Counted from the first letter of the stretch, positions 25,085-33,581 are shown. The stretch: DNA of 64,000 nt from DASZIT01 sp036268775 (GCA_036268775.1 DATATM010000031.1:263310-327309); one strand, 5' to 3'. Notes: a model not told the origin generated them from the letters alone. Program-made: numbers and translations.

Positions 25085-25882
25085 CTGCGCATCGCACCGA
25101 AACTTCTGCTCGTAGGTGGCGGCAAGATGGGTTCCGCCCTGCTCACAGGGCTGTTGGCCGGCGGCTGGGCTTCGGTGGAGGAACTGGCGGTGAGCGACCC
25201 CGACCCGGGGCAGCGCCAACGGCTGGTCGAGGCCCACCCGGGCCTCACGGTGGTGGACACCCCGGTGGCCGCAGCTGATGCCCTCCTGGCCGTGAAGCCG
25301 GAGGCGGCCGAAGGGGTGTGCCGCACGCTGGCCGGGTTCGGCATCAACCGCGTCCTGTCGGTGGTGGCCGGACTGCCGTCGGCCCGACTCGAGGCCGTCC
25401 TCAACCCGGGGGCGGTGGTGGTCCGGGCGATGCCGAATACCCCCGCGCTGATCGGTGCCGGGGTGGCCGGCTTGTCGGGTGGCAGCCAGGCAACCTCCCA
25501 GGACCTCGACTGGGCGGAGGGAATCCTCTCGGCGGTGGGCACAGTGGTGCGCCTCCCCGAGCGCCAACTCGACGCCGTCACCGGCGTGTCCGGCTCGGGG
25601 CCGGCCTACGTCTTTTTGATGGCCGAGGCGATGATCGAGGCCGGAGTGGCAGCCGGGCTCCCCCGGGACGTGAGCCACAAGCTGGTGGTCGGCACCCTCT
25701 TGGGCTCGGCCCGCATGCTCAGCGAGACCGGTGACGATCCGGCGGTCCTCCGAGCCGCGGTGACCTCGCCGGGCGGGACCACCGCCGCCGGATTGCGCAC
25801 CCTGGAGTTCAAGGCGGTCCGGTCGGCCTTCATCGAGGCGGTGGCGGCGGCCGTCGAGCGCTCGCGGCAACTGGGGCGGTGA
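25085..25882 (+). CDS. proC: Pyrroline-5-carboxylate reductase with a non-canonical start
   Basis: Last enzyme of proline synthesis (pyrroline-5-carboxylate to proline, NAD(P)H). The Rossmann motif reads LLLVGGGKMGSALL, and AMPNTPALIG and GVSGSGPAYVFLMAEAM are family signatures; the C-terminal SPGGTTAAGL is also present. The first ATG (25127) lies inside the glycine-rich loop and would delete strand 1. In frame upstream there is only a TAG at 25079, so the start must be CTG 25085 or ATC 25091; I annotate CTG 25085. The stop overlaps the following lipoprotein start by 4 nt. A proC followed by an excisionase-like HTH gene is also seen in mycobacteria. Confidence 0.88.
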   Translation: MRIAPKLLLVGGGKMGSALLTGLLAGGWASVEELAVSDPDPGQRQRLVEAHPGLTVVDTPVAAADALLAVKPEAAEGVCRTLAGFGINRVLSVVAGLPSARLEAVLNPGAVVVRAMPNTPALIGAGVAGLSGGSQATSQDLDWAEGILSAVGTVVRLPERQLDAVTGVSGSGPAYVFLMAEAMIEAGVAAGLPRDVSHKLVVGTLLGSARMLSETGDDPAVLRAAVTSPGGTTAAGLRTLEFKAVRSAFIEAVAAAVERSRQLGR

Positions 25883-26622
25883 CGGGGAGGCGGATGACGG
25901 GGGTGGCGTTGACCATCGGCGCCGGCCTGGCCATCGGGGTCGGACTGGCCGCCTGCGGGGGTACGGCCAAGGCATCCACCACCACCATCGTCCAGACCAC
26001 CACCACGACGTTGGCGCCGGCCCAACAGGCCGCCCTCAAACCGCTGCTGTTGACCACCTCCGACTTTCCCGGGGGCTGGGCCCAGGACACCGCCAAGAAC
26101 GCCGCCGGCACCAAGGGGACTCCCACCTGTGTGGCCGACCTGGTGTTGCTCAAGGGAGCGGCCTCCAGCGCCAGCGTGGTCTTCGCCAGTTCCGGTGCCA
26201 ATCCGACCGCGGTCATCCAGACGGCGGGGATGTTCGCCCCCGGGCGGGCGGCGGCATCGGTCAAGTCGCTCAAGTCGACCTTCGAATCCTGCAACGGGGG
26301 GACCCTCCAGTCCGGCACGGTGAAGGCGACCATCGGGATCAAACCGATCTCGGTGGGTTCGACCGGAGACGCCGGGTTCGCGGCGCAGATGACCCTCACC
26401 GAGGGCAACCAGTCCAGCTACCTGGACGTTCTCTATGCCGTCAAGGGTTCCAACGCCGTCTTTCTGGGCTGGTCGACCACCAGTTCGGCCACCGCCCCCT
26501 TCTTCGCCAAGCTGGCCGCCACCGCATGGCCAAGATCTGACCTGGTCCAGCGGCCCGGCCCATTTTGGCGGCTACCTCGGAGCCGGGCCGCCCCGCCCCG
26601 GAATTCTCACTTTCCCCATTAA
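25879..26622 (+). CDS. Lipoprotein with an extracytoplasmic DFPxGW domain
   Basis: 247 residues (GTG 25879, overlapping the proC stop; ATG 25894 with GGGGAGG just upstream is an alternative). A lipoprotein signal ends in GLAAC, followed by a Thr-rich linker. The exported domain starts with LLLTTSDFPGGWAQDT and contains two spaced cysteines, a pattern it shares with the paralogous proteins at 36.9-40.3 kb. It resembles extracellular sensor domains of the PknH type, but there is no kinase here. Function unknown. The C-terminal ~30 residues are Arg/Pro-rich and look unstructured. Confidence 0.7.
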   Translation: MTGRRMTGVALTIGAGLAIGVGLAACGGTAKASTTTIVQTTTTTLAPAQQAALKPLLLTTSDFPGGWAQDTAKNAAGTKGTPTCVADLVLLKGAASSASVVFASSGANPTAVIQTAGMFAPGRAAASVKSLKSTFESCNGGTLQSGTVKATIGIKPISVGSTGDAGFAAQMTLTEGNQSSYLDVLYAVKGSNAVFLGWSTTSSATAPFFAKLAATAWPRSDLVQRPGPFWRLPRSRAAPPRNSHFPH

Positions 26623-26668
26623 CCCCAGTGGCGTACAGTCGCCACAAGTGGAGGAGGGTGCATCACCG

Positions 26669-26860
26669 ATGGAAGAACATGCGACTGCACGGTTCCTGAC
26701 CGTCACCGAGGTGGCGTCCACGCTCCGGGTGTCGAATATGACGGTGTACAGGCTCATCAATACCGGATCGCTGGCCGCGGTCCGGATCGGCAAGTCGTTC
26801 CGGATCCGTGAAGATGACCTCAACCGGTACCTCGCCCAGCAGTACACCAAGGCCGGCTGA
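26669..26860 (+). CDS. Excisionase-type helix-turn-helix DNA-binding protein
   Basis: 63 residues of a MerR/Xis-like winged HTH: FLTVTEVASTLRVSNMTVYR followed by LINTGSLAAVRIGKSFRI and EDDLNRYL. Mycobacteria encode a very similar small protein right after proC, so this is a conserved chromosomal regulator and not a phage excisionase. GGAGGAGGG at 26650-26658 precedes ATG 26669. GTG 26648 would add seven residues. Confidence 0.85.
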   Translation: MEEHATARFLTVTEVASTLRVSNMTVYRLINTGSLAAVRIGKSFRIREDDLNRYLAQQYTKAG

Positions 26861-26899
26861 GTCCAGGCTGGCTGAGTCCCGGCGGGTCGAGCCGGCTGG

Positions 26900-27766
26900 A
26901 TGGGTCCGGTGACCGGCCCGTCAACGCCGGCCATCCACTTCCTGTCGGACTACGGCACGACTGACGAATTTGTCGGGGTGGTCCGGGCGGTGCTCCAGAG
27001 GCAGGCACCCGGGACTCCGGTCATCGACCTGACCCACCACGTGCCCCACTTCGATGTGGCCGCCGGCGCCGCTGCCCTGGTTCGGGCCGCACCCTACTTG
27101 GGACCGGGAGTAGTCCTGGCGGTGGTCGACCCCAGAGTGGGAACCGCCCGCCGGGGCATTGCCGTCCAGGTGGGTGGCCTGTCCGTTGACCCGGGCGACA
27201 AGAAGGACCCGCCGTCCGGTGGGCCGGAGTGGTGGGTGGGTCCCGACAACGGCCTCTTGGTCCCGGCGGTGGAATCCCTGGGCGGGGCCACCGCGGTGCG
27301 GGTGTTGATCTCGAAGCCCGGCTCCACCTTCGACGGACGGGACGTGTTCGCCCCGGCGGCGGCTCACCTGGTGGGCGGGGGAGACCCAGCCTCGCTCGGC
27401 GAAGAGGCGGACCCGGGGTCACTGGTTCGGCTTCCCGACGGGCCGAGCGACCATTTCGAAGGGGGGGTCCTGGTCACCTCGGTGACCCACATCGACAGCT
27501 TCGGCAATACCCAGTTCCACGCCGGCCCCGAAGACCTCGGTCGGCTGAAGGTGGCGGTGGGCTCGCGGGTGGAGGTCGAGCTGGCGTCGGGCCAAACGGT
27601 GGATGCCAAGCGGGTGGAGGCGTTCGGCGACCTCGGTCGGGGGGAGTTCGGCCTGTTGGTCGACAGCAACGGGCACCTGGCCCTGGTGCTCGATCGCTCG
27701 TCGGCCGCCGATCACCTGGGCCTTGACGGCACCGCCCGGGCGGTTCGCCTCCGGCTTTCGGACTAA
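26900..27766 (+). CDS. SAM hydroxide adenosyltransferase (DUF62, chlorinase/fluorinase family)
   Basis: 288 residues. The family splits S-adenosylmethionine with water to adenosine and methionine. Visible marks: HFLSDYGTTDEFVG near residue 13 (substrate-binding Asp), DLTHHVPHFD near residue 43, VDPRVGTAR at 76-84, and GPDNG near residue 113; the C-terminal domain contains DSFGNTQFH. A Gly/Pro/Asp-rich insertion of about 12 residues precedes the PDNG loop. Halogenase-specific residues cannot be judged by eye, so hydrolase is the default call. ATG 26900 is 40 nt after the HTH gene. Confidence 0.85.
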   Translation: MGPVTGPSTPAIHFLSDYGTTDEFVGVVRAVLQRQAPGTPVIDLTHHVPHFDVAAGAAALVRAAPYLGPGVVLAVVDPRVGTARRGIAVQVGGLSVDPGDKKDPPSGGPEWWVGPDNGLLVPAVESLGGATAVRVLISKPGSTFDGRDVFAPAAAHLVGGGDPASLGEEADPGSLVRLPDGPSDHFEGGVLVTSVTHIDSFGNTQFHAGPEDLGRLKVAVGSRVEVELASGQTVDAKRVEAFGDLGRGEFGLLVDSNGHLALVLDRSSAADHLGLDGTARAVRLRLSD

Positions 27767-27897
27767 CGCTCAGGCGATTCCAAGGCTGGGACCCGGCGCG
27801 AATACCGCCGACCAGGTACTTTAAAACGAGGGTCCGCTGAACAGATTGGCGGTTTCGGACGTAGTCCTAGAGGAACGATTGGAGGCGAGGTCTCGGC

Positions 27898-28203
27898 ATG
27901 GAAAATCTGTCACAGCAAATGAGCCCTAGAGGAAGGAAGGTGAAAGCACGCTCCGCCTTGTTGGGTCTGGCTTCGGTGGCCTTCGCCCTGGGCCTTGCCG
28001 CTTGCTCGAGCTCGCCGTCGACGTCGACGGGCTCGACGTCCGGCCCCTCGAACACCAGCGCAACCACAACGACCATTGCGTCCTCGACTTCGTCGACATC
28101 GGTGAGCTCAACCACCGCCTGCACTATCCCGCAGAACAACGGCGGCGACCATGACGCGGACAACAACGGTGGGCCCGACGACGGGGATGGGTGCGACAAG
28201 TAG
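27898..28203 (+). CDS. Small Ser/Thr-rich lipoprotein
   Basis: 101 residues: basic N-terminus, hydrophobic stretch, lipobox GLAAC near residue 36, then a Ser/Thr-rich stalk and an acidic Asn/Asp/Gly tail (DHDADNNGGPDDGDG) that could bind cations. No family recognised. The stop TAG overlaps the next GTG by 1 nt, so it is coupled to the membrane protein gene. Confidence 0.65.
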   Translation: MENLSQQMSPRGRKVKARSALLGLASVAFALGLAACSSSPSTSTGSTSGPSNTSATTTTIASSTSSTSVSSTTACTIPQNNGGDHDADNNGGPDDGDGCDK

Positions 28204-28691
28204 TGACCTCCGTGTCGACGACCGACCACCGGTCCACCTCGGCTTCCCGACCACCGGGACTGATGGGCTGGGTGCGGAGCACCATCCTGCTTGGCGCCCC
28301 CCGGTCGTCGCCGGTCGGGTACCGAGTCTTCGTCCTCGCCACCATGGTGTTGGGGGCGGCGGCGATCGTGGCCACCGGAGCCATCCACCTGCACCTGTGG
28401 ATGATCGGTTACAAGAACATCGCCAGCTTCGGCAACCTCTTTCTGGCCCAAGCCATCTCCGGGTTCGTGCTCGGACCGGTCATTGTTCTGATCCGCCGGA
28501 TGTACATGGTCCTGGCCGGGGCGGCGTTCATGGCAGCCAGCGTCGGCGGCCTCCTGCTGAGCGCCACAGTTGGTTTCCTGGGCCTCCACGACGGGTTGAG
28601 CGTTCCCTGGGCCACCTCGTCGCTCATCTTGGAGATCGTTGGATTCGTGTTGCTGCTCGCCTCCGGGCTTGCGTTGGTAGCGCGGCGCTGA
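28203..28691 (+). CDS. Four-helix integral membrane protein, unknown function
   Basis: 162 residues from GTG 28203 (GTG 28212 is an alternative). Four hydrophobic segments are visible at about residues 42-60, 75-95, 98-120 and 133-158, with HLHLW at the end of the first. The pattern is common among uncharacterised actinobacterial membrane proteins. Coupled to the lipoprotein genes on both sides by 1-nt and 4-nt overlaps. Confidence 0.7.
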   Translation: MTSVSTTDHRSTSASRPPGLMGWVRSTILLGAPRSSPVGYRVFVLATMVLGAAAIVATGAIHLHLWMIGYKNIASFGNLFLAQAISGFVLGPVIVLIRRMYMVLAGAAFMAASVGGLLLSATVGFLGLHDGLSVPWATSSLILEIVGFVLLLASGLALVARR

Positions 28692-29266
28692 GGAGCCGGA
28701 GGCTGGCGAGAACGGTCGGAGTTGCCGCGGTGGTGGCGGCAACGGCCGTCGGACTGGCGGCTTGCAGCAGCAGTGGTCCGAGTGGTGGTGGGGCCACCGC
28801 CACAGATCACGTCGATGCGTTCGGACTTCCCATCGGAAAGCCCATCACCCGAGCCGAACTGGCCACCCATGCCGAGTCCCATCTCTTCTACCCCGGCTCG
28901 ACGGTGGTGCGTTCGGTGGGGTCCAACCAGATCGCCAATCCGGCGGCCGGGGAGCCGGACCCCGCCTATGCCGGGGCCATCCTGACGGCGTCGGCTACCG
29001 CCGATCAGCTCTACGCCTTCTACCAACAACAACTCCTGGCCCGGGGCTACCACTCGGTGACCGACTACCGCCTCTCGACCCAGGTGTCGGGTCGGGCATG
29101 GGAAGTAGACCAACGGGTGCAGGTCCAGGTCGGGATCTTCGACCCGGCACTACTCCAGCAGGACCAGAACATCACGGCGGTGGCCGAACCCGGGGAGCTC
29201 ATCTACGAAGTCGTCCTGGTCGGCTACTCCAAACACCCTTCCGGGGATGCCACACCATCGACCTGA
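28688..29266 (+). CDS. Lipoprotein with apparent CTG start
   Basis: 192 residues if read from CTG 28688: arginine-rich n-region (RSRRLARTVG), hydrophobic core and lipobox GLAAC, i.e. a textbook lipoprotein signal. No ATG, GTG or TTG lies in frame near this point; the two GTG codons inside the signal would destroy it. CTG overlaps the preceding TGA as CTGA, in the same way GTGA/ATGA overlaps are used elsewhere in this window. The mature part contains a segment with YAFYQQQLLARGYHSV. No enzyme family recognised. Confidence 0.6.
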   Translation: MRSRRLARTVGVAAVVAATAVGLAACSSSGPSGGGATATDHVDAFGLPIGKPITRAELATHAESHLFYPGSTVVRSVGSNQIANPAAGEPDPAYAGAILTASATADQLYAFYQQQLLARGYHSVTDYRLSTQVSGRAWEVDQRVQVQVGIFDPALLQQDQNITAVAEPGELIYEVVLVGYSKHPSGDATPST

Positions 29267-29645
29267 ACGGGGACCTGTCATTCCGGTCCGTCCGTGGTTG
29301 GCGGTCCTGACGTAGGCGGGGAGTGCGACTCCGGCCGAATTGCCGATAGCCACTCTCCGCCATTGAACATTGAGGGCCCCCGGCTCGTATTCCTTGGTCG
29401 TAACCCTTCCTCGTATCTCTAGCTGATGACCAAGGGGCCCGCGAGACCCGCGAGTCGTGCGCAACCAGCCTGCGCCCATGAGCCGACAAAGGATGATCCG
29501 ATGAAATTCTCCCGAACCCCTGACCCGATGGTCCACTCCGCCGCGACAACCCCTCGCCACGGACACCCCAGGGGCCGTCTTCGCGGCTTGGCGGTGGCCG
29601 GAGCTCTGAGCACGTGGAGGGCGTCGGTTTTCCTCCCTGAGGCCG
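29267..29645. other. Intergenic region upstream of rex
   Basis: About 380 bases. I looked for a Rex-type palindrome (TTGTGA...TCACAA) and found none, and no promoter with good spacing. One small open frame with a fair ribosome-binding site is listed separately. Confidence 0.4.
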
Positions 29646-29683
29646 ATGGTCCTACGATCCGTGCCAGTGCCCACGAGACCTGA
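29501..29683 (+). CDS. Possible 60-residue small protein upstream of rex
   Basis: ATG 29501 is preceded by AAAGGA at 29488-29493 with 7-nt spacing. The product is basic (Arg/His/Pro-rich) with no recognisable family, and it overlaps the rex start by 38 nt. It could be a leader peptide or chance; low confidence. Confidence 0.2.
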   Translation: MKFSRTPDPMVHSAATTPRHGHPRGRLRGLAVAGALSTWRASVFLPEADGPTIRASAHET

Positions 29684-30419
29684 GCCCAGCCTCCCGGAAG
29701 ACAGCGCTAACCCGGCGACGAGCCATGCCCATCACCGTCGGATCCCTGAGGCCACCGTGGGGCGGTTGCCCGTGTATCAGCGCATTCTCGAAGAGGTGCT
29801 CCGGTCGGGCACCACCACCGTGTCGTCGGATCTGCTCGGGTCTTTGGCCCGGGTCAACCCGGCCCAGGTGCGCAAGGATCTTTCGCTGCTCGGTTCCTTC
29901 GGGACCCGGGGAGCCGGCTACGACACCGCCTTCCTGGTCGAGCAGATCGACCGGGAGCTCGGCCTCAACCATGTGTGGCCGATCGTGATCGTGGGCATCG
30001 GGAACCTGGGACGGGCGCTGGCCCACTCGCAGGGATTCATCGCCCGGGGGTTCAAGGTGATGGCGCTGCTCGACATCGACCCCGAGGTGATCGGGGAAAC
30101 GGTCGATGATGTCGTTATCAGCCACCTCGACAGCCTCCCCGCTATCGCCGCCGAGCAACCCCTCGCCATCGGGGTGATCGCCACTCCGGCGCCGGCGGCC
30201 CAGGGGGTGGCCGACCTCCTGGTGGCCTCCGGGGTCCGCTCGATCCTCAATTTCGCCCCCAAGGTGCTCACCCTGGGACCGGACATCCTGCTCCGCTACG
30301 TCGACCTCAGCATCGAACTGCAGATCATGAGCTTCTACCAGTCCAGGCGCTCGCTGGACGGTGAAGAGGGGATGCCGGTCATCCGCTCGATCGGCATGAC
30401 GAGTGCCAACCTAGACTGA
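29646..30419 (+). CDS. rex: Redox-sensing transcriptional repressor Rex
   Basis: 257 residues. The N-terminal winged helix covers about residues 38-95 (LPVYQRILEEVLRSG, RVNPAQVRKDLSLLGSFGTR), followed by the Rossmann NADH-binding domain with VGIGNLGRAL near residue 117 and the domain-swapping helix at the C-terminus. Rex releases operator DNA when NADH/NAD+ rises. It is encoded directly upstream of hemA, as in Streptomyces, coupling heme synthesis to redox state; the nuo operon 11 kb away is another expected target. The first ~35 residues are an unstructured extension. Confidence 0.92.
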   Translation: MVLRSVPVPTRPEPSLPEDSANPATSHAHHRRIPEATVGRLPVYQRILEEVLRSGTTTVSSDLLGSLARVNPAQVRKDLSLLGSFGTRGAGYDTAFLVEQIDRELGLNHVWPIVIVGIGNLGRALAHSQGFIARGFKVMALLDIDPEVIGETVDDVVISHLDSLPAIAAEQPLAIGVIATPAPAAQGVADLLVASGVRSILNFAPKVLTLGPDILLRYVDLSIELQIMSFYQSRRSLDGEEGMPVIRSIGMTSANLD

Positions 30420-30470
30420 CGGGGAAAGCGCCTGCCCGTTTCTTGGTCGCCGACTGGCAACCTGGAGAGC

Positions 30471-30497
30471 GGACCGGCATGCTGGATGGTCCGGTCC
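30471..30497. promoter_or_regulatory. Inverted repeat in the rex-hemA gap
   Basis: GGACCGG (30471-30477) and CCGGTCC (30491-30497) can form a perfect 7-bp stem with a 13-nt loop. There is no T-run, so it is not a standard terminator; it could be an RNA hairpin or operator within the 158-nt leader before hemA. Confidence 0.35.
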
Positions 30498-30577
30498 GGC
30501 CTGTCGGATCGAGTGAGGCAGAACCAGCGATGAGTCAATGATCGACCCAGCGACCGAGAGACCCAAGCGGTGACAAC

Positions 30578-31861
30578 GTGTCAGTGATCGTGGTAGGTAT
30601 CGAGCAACGAGAGGCACCGCTCCACCTGCTCGAGCAGGTGGCGGTCACCGAGGCCGCCCTCCCGAAGGCTCTGGCCGCCCTGCGGGACCGGTCCAACCTG
30701 TCGGAGGCTGTCATCCTCTCGACCTGCCTGCGGACCGAGGTTTACGCGGTGGTCGAGCGATTCCACGACGGGGTGGACGAGCTCCAGGAATTCCTGGCCA
30801 TCATGGGCGACACCACCGTCGAGGCGCTGAGCGAGTACCTGACCATCCGCTTCGACGACGACGTCGCCGACCACGTGTTCACAGTGGCGTCCGGCCTCGA
30901 CTCGGCCGTCCTCGGGGAGTCCGAGGTGCTCGGCCAGGTCCGCCGGGCCTGGGAGAAGGCCCAGCGGGAGCGGGCGTCCGGACCGGTGCTCGGTGCCCTC
31001 TTCCGGCACGCGGTGGAGACGGGGAAGCGAGTGCGGTCGGAGACGGCCATCGCCCGCGGCATCACCTCGCTGTCCCACGGAGCGGTGGCGTTGGCCGCCA
31101 AGCATGCGCCGAGCGGGCTGGCCGGGTCCCGGGTGCTGGTGGTCGGAGCCGGAGAGATGGGCGACGGCGTGGTCCAAGCCCTCGCCCCCCACCGGCCGGC
31201 CTCGGTAGTGGTGGCCAATCGAACCGCCAAGCGGGCCGACACGGTGATCGCCGGGCTGCCCGAGGGATTGGCGGCTGCCGCCCGGGCCGTCCCGCTGACC
31301 GCTCTCGGCCCGGAGCTCGAAGTCGCCGACGTGGTCTTCACCTCGGTGAGCACGGTTCGCCCGATCGTGGAGCGTTCGATGGTCGAAGCCGCGGTGGCGG
31401 GCCGGGCAACCGAACGACCCCTGCTGGTGGTCGATCTCGGGGTTCCCCGCAACGTGGAGCCGTCCTCCTCCGAACTCGACGGGGTGACCCTGCTGGATAT
31501 GGATGCGCTGCGGGCGGCGGTAGAGGGAGCGCTCTCCGGCCGCCAGGGCGAGGTGGCCCACGCCCGGGAGATTGTGGGGGACGAGGTCGAACGGTACCGG
31601 GCGGCATCCCGGGCCCGAGGGGCGGCGCCGGTGGTGTCGGCACTGCGGGCCCAGGCCGAAGAGGCCCGCCAGGCCGAGTTCGATCGTCAGCGGGCCAAGC
31701 GGTCCGACCTCAGCGACGACCAGTGGGAGCAGGTGGACATCGTGACCCGGGCGATGGTGGCCAAGCTGTTGCACCAGCCCACCGTGACGTTGAAGGACGC
31801 CGTCGGCACGCCGCGGGGGGAGCGATTGATCGAATCCCTCCGGACCCTGTTCGACCTCTAG
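30578..31861 (+). CDS. hemA: Glutamyl-tRNA reductase
   Basis: 427 residues. First committed step of C5-pathway tetrapyrrole synthesis: glutamyl-tRNA to glutamate-1-semialdehyde with NADPH. The catalytic cysteine is C50 in LSTCLRTEVYAV; LGESEVLGQVRRAW and the NADPH-binding VLVVGAGEMG follow, and DLGVPRNVEP marks the domain junction. GTG 30578. It leads the hem series and is paired with hemL at the end of the same series. Confidence 0.95.
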   Translation: MSVIVVGIEQREAPLHLLEQVAVTEAALPKALAALRDRSNLSEAVILSTCLRTEVYAVVERFHDGVDELQEFLAIMGDTTVEALSEYLTIRFDDDVADHVFTVASGLDSAVLGESEVLGQVRRAWEKAQRERASGPVLGALFRHAVETGKRVRSETAIARGITSLSHGAVALAAKHAPSGLAGSRVLVVGAGEMGDGVVQALAPHRPASVVVANRTAKRADTVIAGLPEGLAAAARAVPLTALGPELEVADVVFTSVSTVRPIVERSMVEAAVAGRATERPLLVVDLGVPRNVEPSSSELDGVTLLDMDALRAAVEGALSGRQGEVAHAREIVGDEVERYRAASRARGAAPVVSALRAQAEEARQAEFDRQRAKRSDLSDDQWEQVDIVTRAMVAKLLHQPTVTLKDAVGTPRGERLIESLRTLFDL

Positions 31862-31908
31862 AACGTGGTTCGTCCTCCTGCCCGTCCCCCCCGTGACCGA
31901 CTAGATCC

Positions 31909-32847
31909 GTGACCGAACCAACGGTCATCCGACTGGCCACCCGAGGATCCCCGCTGGCGCTGTGGCAGGCCCGCCGGGTCGCTCAGCGGCTCGAAGCCGC
32001 CGGGGCGGAGACGTCGCTGGTGGTACTGGAGACCGAGGGCGACCGGCGCACCGATGTTCCTCTCCACTCCATCGGCGGGCAGGGGGTCTTCGTCAAGGAG
32101 GTCCAGGCGGCGGTGGTCCGCGGTGATGCCGACGTGGCGGTGCATTCGGCCAAGGACCTTCCCGCCGCCGGCGAGCTGCAAGTGCCGGGGCTGGCGCTGG
32201 CCGCCTTCCCGGAGCGGGCCGACCCCCGCGACCTGCTGGTCGGGTCCACGCTCGACACCCTCGCTTCCGGAGCCCGGGTGGCCACCGGTTCGGCCCGCCG
32301 ACGGGTCCAGCTGGCCAACCTCCGCCCCGACCTGTTGTTCACCGATCTTCGCGGCAACCTGGCCACCCGGCTCTCGGTGGCCGACACCGGTGATGTGGCG
32401 GCGGTGGTGGTGGCGGCGGCCGGGGTCGACCGGCTGGGTTGGGTCGCCCCTCAAGGCATGGTGACCGAGCTTCTCGACCCGATGGTGATGCTGCCCCAGG
32501 TGGGACAGGGGGCCCTGGCGGTGGAGTGCCGGGAAGACGATCCCGCGGTTCGATCGGCGCTGTCGCTTATCGACGACGTGTCGGTTCGCCGGGTGGTGAC
32601 CGCCGAGCGGGCGTACCTGGCCGAGCTGGGCGGGGGATGCACATTGCCGGTGGGCGCCCACGCCACTACGACGGGAGGCGACGACGGGGCCCTCACCCTC
32701 TCGGGCATGATGGGCAGCGAGGACGGTCGGATGGTGCTGCGCCACACCGCCTCCGGCGATGACCCCGAGAAGCTCGGCCGTTCCGTCGCCCGGTATCTGG
32801 TCGACGAAGCCGGTGGGAGCTCACTGGGAATCATCGGCGACCAGTGA
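31909..32847 (+). CDS. hemC: Hydroxymethylbilane synthase (porphobilinogen deaminase)
   Basis: 312 residues. Polymerises four porphobilinogens to hydroxymethylbilane. RLATRGSPLALWQARRV at the N-terminus, VHSAKDLP near residue 80, and the dipyrromethane-attaching cysteine in LGGGCTLPVGAH (about C244). GTG 31909. The stop overlaps the cobA-type start by 4 nt (GTGA). Confidence 0.95.
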   Translation: MTEPTVIRLATRGSPLALWQARRVAQRLEAAGAETSLVVLETEGDRRTDVPLHSIGGQGVFVKEVQAAVVRGDADVAVHSAKDLPAAGELQVPGLALAAFPERADPRDLLVGSTLDTLASGARVATGSARRRVQLANLRPDLLFTDLRGNLATRLSVADTGDVAAVVVAAAGVDRLGWVAPQGMVTELLDPMVMLPQVGQGALAVECREDDPAVRSALSLIDDVSVRRVVTAERAYLAELGGGCTLPVGAHATTTGGDDGALTLSGMMGSEDGRMVLRHTASGDDPEKLGRSVARYLVDEAGGSSLGIIGDQ

Positions 32848-33554
32848 CGGTGTATTTGGTCGGCGCCGGTCCCGGTGACCCGGACCTGATCACCCTGCGC
32901 GGGGCGTCGCTGCTCGGCCGGGCCGATGTGGTCATCCACGATCGCCTCATCCCCCAAGAACTGTTGTCGCTGGCCCCGCTCACCGCCGAAGTGATCGATG
33001 TGGGCAAGACTCCGGGTCAGCCTCAGCTCCGCCGCCAGCACGAGATCAATGAGCTTCTGGTGACCCACGGGAAGGCCGGCCGCCAGGTGGTGCGGCTGAA
33101 GGGCGGCGACCCGTTCGTGTTCGGGCGGGGCGGGGAGGAAGTAGAAGCGTTACAGGCTGCCGGGGTGGACTACGAAGTGGTCCCCGGGGTGACATCGGCG
33201 TTCGCGGTCCCCGCCGCTGCCGGAATTCCGGTCACCCACCGGGGGCTGTCGGCGTCGGTCACCGTGGTCACCGGTCACACCGGCGACTCGTCGGCACCCG
33301 GAGGGGTCGACTGGGACGCCCTCGGCCGGGCCGGAGGCACACTGGTGGTGTTGATGGGCATGGCGGCGCGGGCCACCATCGCCGCCGCGCTGATGGCCGG
33401 CGGTCGGCCGGGCACCACCCCGGTAGCAGTGGTGCACTGGGGGACCACCGACCGGCAACGGGTGGCTCGAACCACCCTCGACTCGCTGGCCGACGTTGAT
33501 CTGCCCTCCCCGTCGATCATCGTGATCGGCCCGGTGGCCGCTCTTGGTGGGTGA
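32844..33554 (+). CDS. cobA: Uroporphyrinogen-III C-methyltransferase
   Basis: 236 residues of the SUMT family, methylating uroporphyrinogen III to precorrin-2 with SAM and so diverting it to siroheme or cobalamin. VYLVGAGPGDPDLITLRG at the start, VVIHDRLI, RLKGGDPFVFGRGGEE near residue 85 and VVPGVTSAFAVPAAAGIPVT near residue 112 are signatures. It overlaps hemC by 4 nt. In many actinobacteria it is fused to HemD; here the two are separate genes 27 nt apart. Confidence 0.93.
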   Translation: MTVYLVGAGPGDPDLITLRGASLLGRADVVIHDRLIPQELLSLAPLTAEVIDVGKTPGQPQLRRQHEINELLVTHGKAGRQVVRLKGGDPFVFGRGGEEVEALQAAGVDYEVVPGVTSAFAVPAAAGIPVTHRGLSASVTVVTGHTGDSSAPGGVDWDALGRAGGTLVVLMGMAARATIAAALMAGGRPGTTPVAVVHWGTTDRQRVARTTLDSLADVDLPSPSIIVIGPVAALGG

Positions 33555-33581
33555 CCGGCGCATGAAGGGCGAACGGCGGCG

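Noticed and set aside
26669..26860. Excisionase-like gene as evidence for a prophage
   Set aside because: The same small HTH protein sits beside proC in mycobacteria, and no integrase or phage genes are nearby.
29267..30577. Rex operator upstream of rex or hemA
   Set aside because: No TTGTGA...TCACAA-like palindrome seen by eye; only a GC-rich hairpin in the rex-hemA gap.
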